From assembly GCA_020200675.1 (NCBI GenBank), contig JAIVIG010000299.1, forward strand, positions 1 through 15,323: 15,323 bases of DNA, given 5' to 3'. Made by a program: the position numbers and the translations under genes. Position 1 is the stretch's first letter; every line of letters begins with the position of its first letter. The notes below the pieces were generated by a model. That model worked only from the letters and a program-made list of their open reading frames with translations. It made no database searches and was not told where the DNA came from. Positions 12,776 through 15,323 of this stretch are shown piece after piece. This stretch comes from Actinomycetota bacterium (lineage in GTDB: Bacteria > Actinomycetota > Rubrobacteria > Rubrobacterales > Rubrobacteraceae).

Positions 12776-13555
12776 CTACCTGACGAAGCCCTCCAGCTCC
12801 CCGTATCCTGCCGTGCGCAGCGCTATCGCTCCCGCCAAAAGGGCCACGAACGCCACCAGGACCAGCACGTCCCGCCGTCCGAAGGAGATCTGCAGAAAGA
12901 AAGTGCGCCCGGAGCTGGCTCCGAACCCTTTGGACTCCAGCGCCATGGAGAAGACGTTCGTCGAGCGGATGGTCGAGATGAAGACCGGCACCAGGAGCGG
13001 CACGTACTTGCGGATGCGCTCCAGGATGTTGCCGGACTCGAGGTCGAGCCCGCGCGAGCGCTGGGCCTGGCTGATGGTCGAGCCCGTGGCCGCTATCGTC
13101 GGGACCAGGCGCAGAGCCGTCGAGACCGCGAAAGCGAACCGGTAGGGGATACCGAGCCGGGCCAGCCCTGTCGCTATCTCCTCGTTGCGGGTGGTAGAGA
13201 GGAAGATCATGCCCGCGATAATTGTTATGTTTATGCGCAACGCGATACTGATGCTGTAGAGTAGGGCCTCCCACTCCACGAAGAGGAAGAGCGGCGTCTC
13301 TCCACCACCGAAGACGGACCACAGGATGATCGTGAAGACGGCGATAGTAACCAGGATGAACCAGATACGCCGGAGGTTCTCCAAAACCCTCGCCAGATAC
13401 CCAAAGAAGAGCACCAGCACGAGCACGGCCAGCTCGTAGAGCGGGTCCAGGAAAACAAACGGCAGCGCAAACATCCCTACCAACAGGAACATCTTCGTCC
13501 TGGGATCCAGGCGGTGGATCCACGTGTCCCGGTCGAGGTACAGGGACGGGTTCAT
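12776..13555 (-). CDS. ecfT: ECF transporter transmembrane protein EcfT
   Basis: This 259-residue protein is the scaffold of an energy-coupling factor importer, linking the ATPase to the S component. It shows LYLDRDTWIHRLDPRTKM at the N-terminus, several membrane helices (about 22-50, 63-82, 98-120) and a final helix (about 228-247). Its coupling helices end in the family's two short Arg-containing motifs: AQRSRGLD (164-171) is regular, but the second reads LESKGFGA (206-213) with Lys209 where Arg is usual. ATG 13553-13555 directly follows the ATPase TAG stop, with GGAGGAGG inside the end of that gene, so translation is coupled. Length fits the family. Confidence 0.93.
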   Translation of the reverse strand: MNPSLYLDRDTWIHRLDPRTKMFLLVGMFALPFVFLDPLYELAVLVLVLFFGYLARVLENLRRIWFILVTIAVFTIILWSVFGGGETPLFLFVEWEALLYSISIALRINITIIAGMIFLSTTRNEEIATGLARLGIPYRFAFAVSTALRLVPTIAATGSTISQAQRSRGLDLESGNILERIRKYVPLLVPVFISTIRSTNVFSMALESKGFGASSGRTFFLQISFGRRDVLVLVAFVALLAGAIALRTAGYGELEGFVR

Positions 13556-15323
13556 CTATGCCTCCTCCGTCACCTTCAGCATCTCCTCCACCGAAAGGGC
13601 GGCGAACCCCAAAGAGTTGCCTAAAGAGACGATATGCGGGGGTCTCAAGGAAGCGTCCCGCAGCTCCTCTTCCTTGGCGAAGACCTCCCTGACGGTCCCT
13701 TGCAGAATAACCTTCCCGTCCCGGACGACCACTGCCCGGTGAGCGTACTCGGCGACTACCCACATGGTGTGGGTCACGATGATTATCGTGGAGCCCGCCT
13801 CGTTCAGGCGTTTAACCAGCTCCATCATGCTCTTCTGCCCGGCGTAGTCCAGGCCCGTAGTCGGCTCGTCCAGAATCAAGACCTCCGGCCGGACGGCCAG
13901 AACTGCGGCCACCGCGACCCGCTGTCGCTCACCTTTGGTGAGCCCGAACGGATCTTCTTCTTCGTAACCTTCGAGCCCCACGGCGGAGAGGGCCTCCTTG
14001 ACCCGCTCCTCGATCTCATCCTTTTCCATCTCCCGTATCTTCGGCCCGAATCCCACCTCCTCGGCTACAGTGTCCGAGAAGATCTGGTGGTCCGGGTTCT
14101 GGAAGACGTAACCGACTCGCTGACCGAGTCGGCGTATTCCCTGTTTAGCTGTCTCCACCCCTCCTACCCGAACGTCGCCCTCCGTGGGCTTCAGCAAACC
14201 GTTGAAATGCTTGACGAGGGTGGTCTTCCCCGATCCGTTCTGCCCCAGGACGGCGAGAAACTCCCCCTGTCTTACCTCCAGGTCTACTCCCTCCAGGGCC
14301 ACCACTCCGTTCGGGTAGCGATAGGTCAAGCTCTTGACCTCGATCAGTGGTTCGCTGTAGCTCTCCTCCCGCGCACTATCCGCCGAGGTCAACTCCTCGC
14401 GGCGCTCCGGGTCTACTCGCAAGTTCCGCTGCCGGAACTGCTCGGCCCCTTCTTCGGGCGTCAGGGGCAATCGTTCTCGTGGTGTGCCGAGATCGTGGAA
14501 AAAGCGGGCAACTTGCAGCGGCATAATCCCGGTCTCCTCCAGGAGTTCCACGTCGCTCAGGACCTCGCGTGTCGGCCGGTCCCGGACCACCGCGCCGTCT
14601 TGCAGGACTACGATCCGGTCGGCGTCCAGGGTCTCCTCGGTCTCGTGCTCGACGACGATGAGCGTGACGTCGTCCCCGCTCCTGAGCTCCTCGGCGATCT
14701 CGAACACCCCCAGCTTCCCCACCGGGTCGAGGTCCGTGGTGGGCTCGTCCAGGCACAGTATGCGCGGCTGCATCGCCAGCACCGACGCTATGGCGAGGCG
14801 CTGCTTCTGCCCGCCGGAAAGGGTCGCCGGCTGGCGTCCTTCGAACCCGTCGAGGCGTACCCGCTGGAGCACGTCGCGCACGCGCCGGACCATCTCTTCG
14901 TGCTCGACCTGAAAGTTCTCCGGTCCGAAGGCGACTTCCAGCTCGACGTTCGTGGAGAAGAGCTGGGCTTCGAAGTCCTGGAAGACGAGGCCCACCTCGC
15001 GGGCGAACTCCCCCACCTTGCCCTCGCGGGTAGAGCGGTCCCGGATCCGCACTTCCCCGTCCATCCGACCGCGCAGGAAGTTCGGGATGAGCCCGTTCAG
15101 TGAGACACAAAGGGTGCTCTTCCCCGCCCCCGACGCTCCCATGACGATCACGAACTCGCCCTCGCCGACCTCGAGATCCACATCCCGCAGAGCAGCCTTG
15201 CTCTGTCCCCGGTAGCGGTAGCCGAGACCGCTGATGCGTACGACGGGTTCGAAGGACGCCAGCCGGCGACCCTTTCCGGCGGGCAGAAGCAGCGCCTCGC
15301 CATAGCGTCGGTGCTGGCGATGC
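13556..15323 (-). CDS. ECF transporter ATPase with two fused ABC domains (5' end missing)
   Basis: This cytoplasmic ATPase powers the importer encoded by the next genes. Numbering from GTG 15181, domain 1 has Walker A GASGAGKS (15-22), Q-loop FQDFEAQ, signature LSGGQ (121-125), Walker B ILCLDEPTTD and switch His179. Domain 2 has GQNGSGKT (313-320), FQNPDHQ, signature LTKGE (414-418), LILDEPTTGLD and His471. The fused layout replaces separate EcfA and EcfA' subunits. The second signature LTKGE is unusual for ABC proteins, though LSKGE-like forms occur in fused ECF ATPases as I recall them. GTG 15181 is not the real start: the frame stays open and family-like upstream (EPVVRISGLGYRYRG, then AALRD). 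No ATG, GTG or TTG occurs between there and the edge. Bases 15241-15323 are probably an inverted artefact, so true coding may end near 15250. Confidence 0.9.
   Translation of the reverse strand, partial: HRQHRRYGEALLLPAGKGRRLASFEPVVRISGLGYRYRGQSKAALRDVDLEVGEGEFVIVMGASGAGKSTLCVSLNGLIPNFLRGRMDGEVRIRDRSTREGKVGEFAREVGLVFQDFEAQLFSTNVELEVAFGPENFQVEHEEMVRRVRDVLQRVRLDGFEGRQPATLSGGQKQRLAIASVLAMQPRILCLDEPTTDLDPVGKLGVFEIAEELRSGDDVTLIVVEHETEETLDADRIVVLQDGAVVRDRPTREVLSDVELLEETGIMPLQVARFFHDLGTPRERLPLTPEEGAEQFRQRNLRVDPERREELTSADSAREESYSEPLIEVKSLTYRYPNGVVALEGVDLEVRQGEFLAVLGQNGSGKTTLVKHFNGLLKPTEGDVRVGGVETAKQGIRRLGQRVGYVFQNPDHQIFSDTVAEEVGFGPKIREMEKDEIEERVKEALSAVGLEGYEEEDPFGLTKGERQRVAVAAVLAVRPEVLILDEPTTGLDYAGQKSMMELVKRLNEAGSTIIIVTHTMWVVAEYAHRAVVVRDGKVILQGTVREVFAKEEELRDASLRPPHIVSLGNSLGFAALSVEEMLKVTEEA
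14770..14852 (+). repeat. Inner arm of an 83-base perfect inverted repeat
   Basis: This segment, which encodes the LSGGQ signature region of ATPase domain 1 on the minus strand, is identical to the reverse complement of 15241-15323. In this position it is in frame and expected, so it is the genuine copy. Confidence 0.95.
15241..15323 (-). repeat. Outer arm of the inverted repeat, at the window edge
   Basis: All 83 bases to the window end are the reverse complement of 14770-14852. Read on the plus strand they encode the ATPase signature segment (EGRQPATLSGGQKQRLAIAS), facing against the gene. The inner flank differs at once (A at 14853 against T). An inverted copy of a coding segment ending exactly at the edge is most easily explained as a chimeric read or assembly end. 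Confidence 0.9.

Noticed and set aside
13634..15103. 489-codon plus-strand open frame antisense to the ECF ATPase
   Set aside because: It is a shadow of the conserved ABC gene. Its translation shows no motif and low-complexity Leu/Val/Pro content.

Overview
The window looks like chromosomal DNA of a high-GC actinobacterium. A Rubrobacter-like (Rubrobacteraceae) source is my best guess. It rests on GC-rich, Glu/Arg-rich proteins, an archaeal/Thermotoga-type short adenosylhomocysteinase fold, ergothioneine genes and a leaderless-looking gene start. The right edge looks like an assembly end: its last 83 bases are a perfect reverse complement of sequence about 390 bases inside the window.

Layout. 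Bases 3-71 hold the C-terminal end of a small EthD-like ORF (+). A catabolic block on the minus strand follows: an acyl-CoA synthetase (279-1946), an MHS-type major facilitator permease (2039-3454) with a duplicated 19-residue segment, and a CoA-acylating methylmalonate-semialdehyde dehydrogenase, mmsA (3672-5183). The mmsA-permease gap carries three strong inverted repeats. Divergent from mmsA is a quinone-oxidoreductase-like MDR gene (5335-6190, +) broken by an internal deletion and frameshift. A membrane-anchored LtaS/sulfatase-like protein (6232-8148, -) is divergent from egtB (8320-9630, +). egtB is followed by egtC (9805-10611, +), and these are two steps of ergothioneine synthesis. The egtB-egtC gap is bounded by inverted arrays of a GCTGANN heptamer. 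Converging on egtC is a tight minus-strand operon, read from the right edge: a two-domain ECF ATPase (5' end missing), EcfT, a substrate-binding S component, and an adenosylhomocysteinase-family protein.

How the genes work together. The most interesting unit is the operon at 10632-15323. It is a dedicated ECF importer whose last gene is an AhcY-family protein. That protein keeps the NAD-binding half and the Glu/Lys/Asp/Asn core. It has lost both substrate-pocket histidines (His-to-Pro at residue 53, GHF-to-GAV at 299-301) and the GGDLT and STQD motifs. The inference is that the importer and the enzyme handle a related compound that is not ordinary S-adenosylhomocysteine. mmsA, the acyl-CoA synthetase and the permease fit import and CoA-linked degradation of small organic or fatty acids, but nothing fixes the substrate. 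No rRNA, tRNA, CRISPR array or insertion sequence was seen, and no gene-free stretch exceeds 300 bases.
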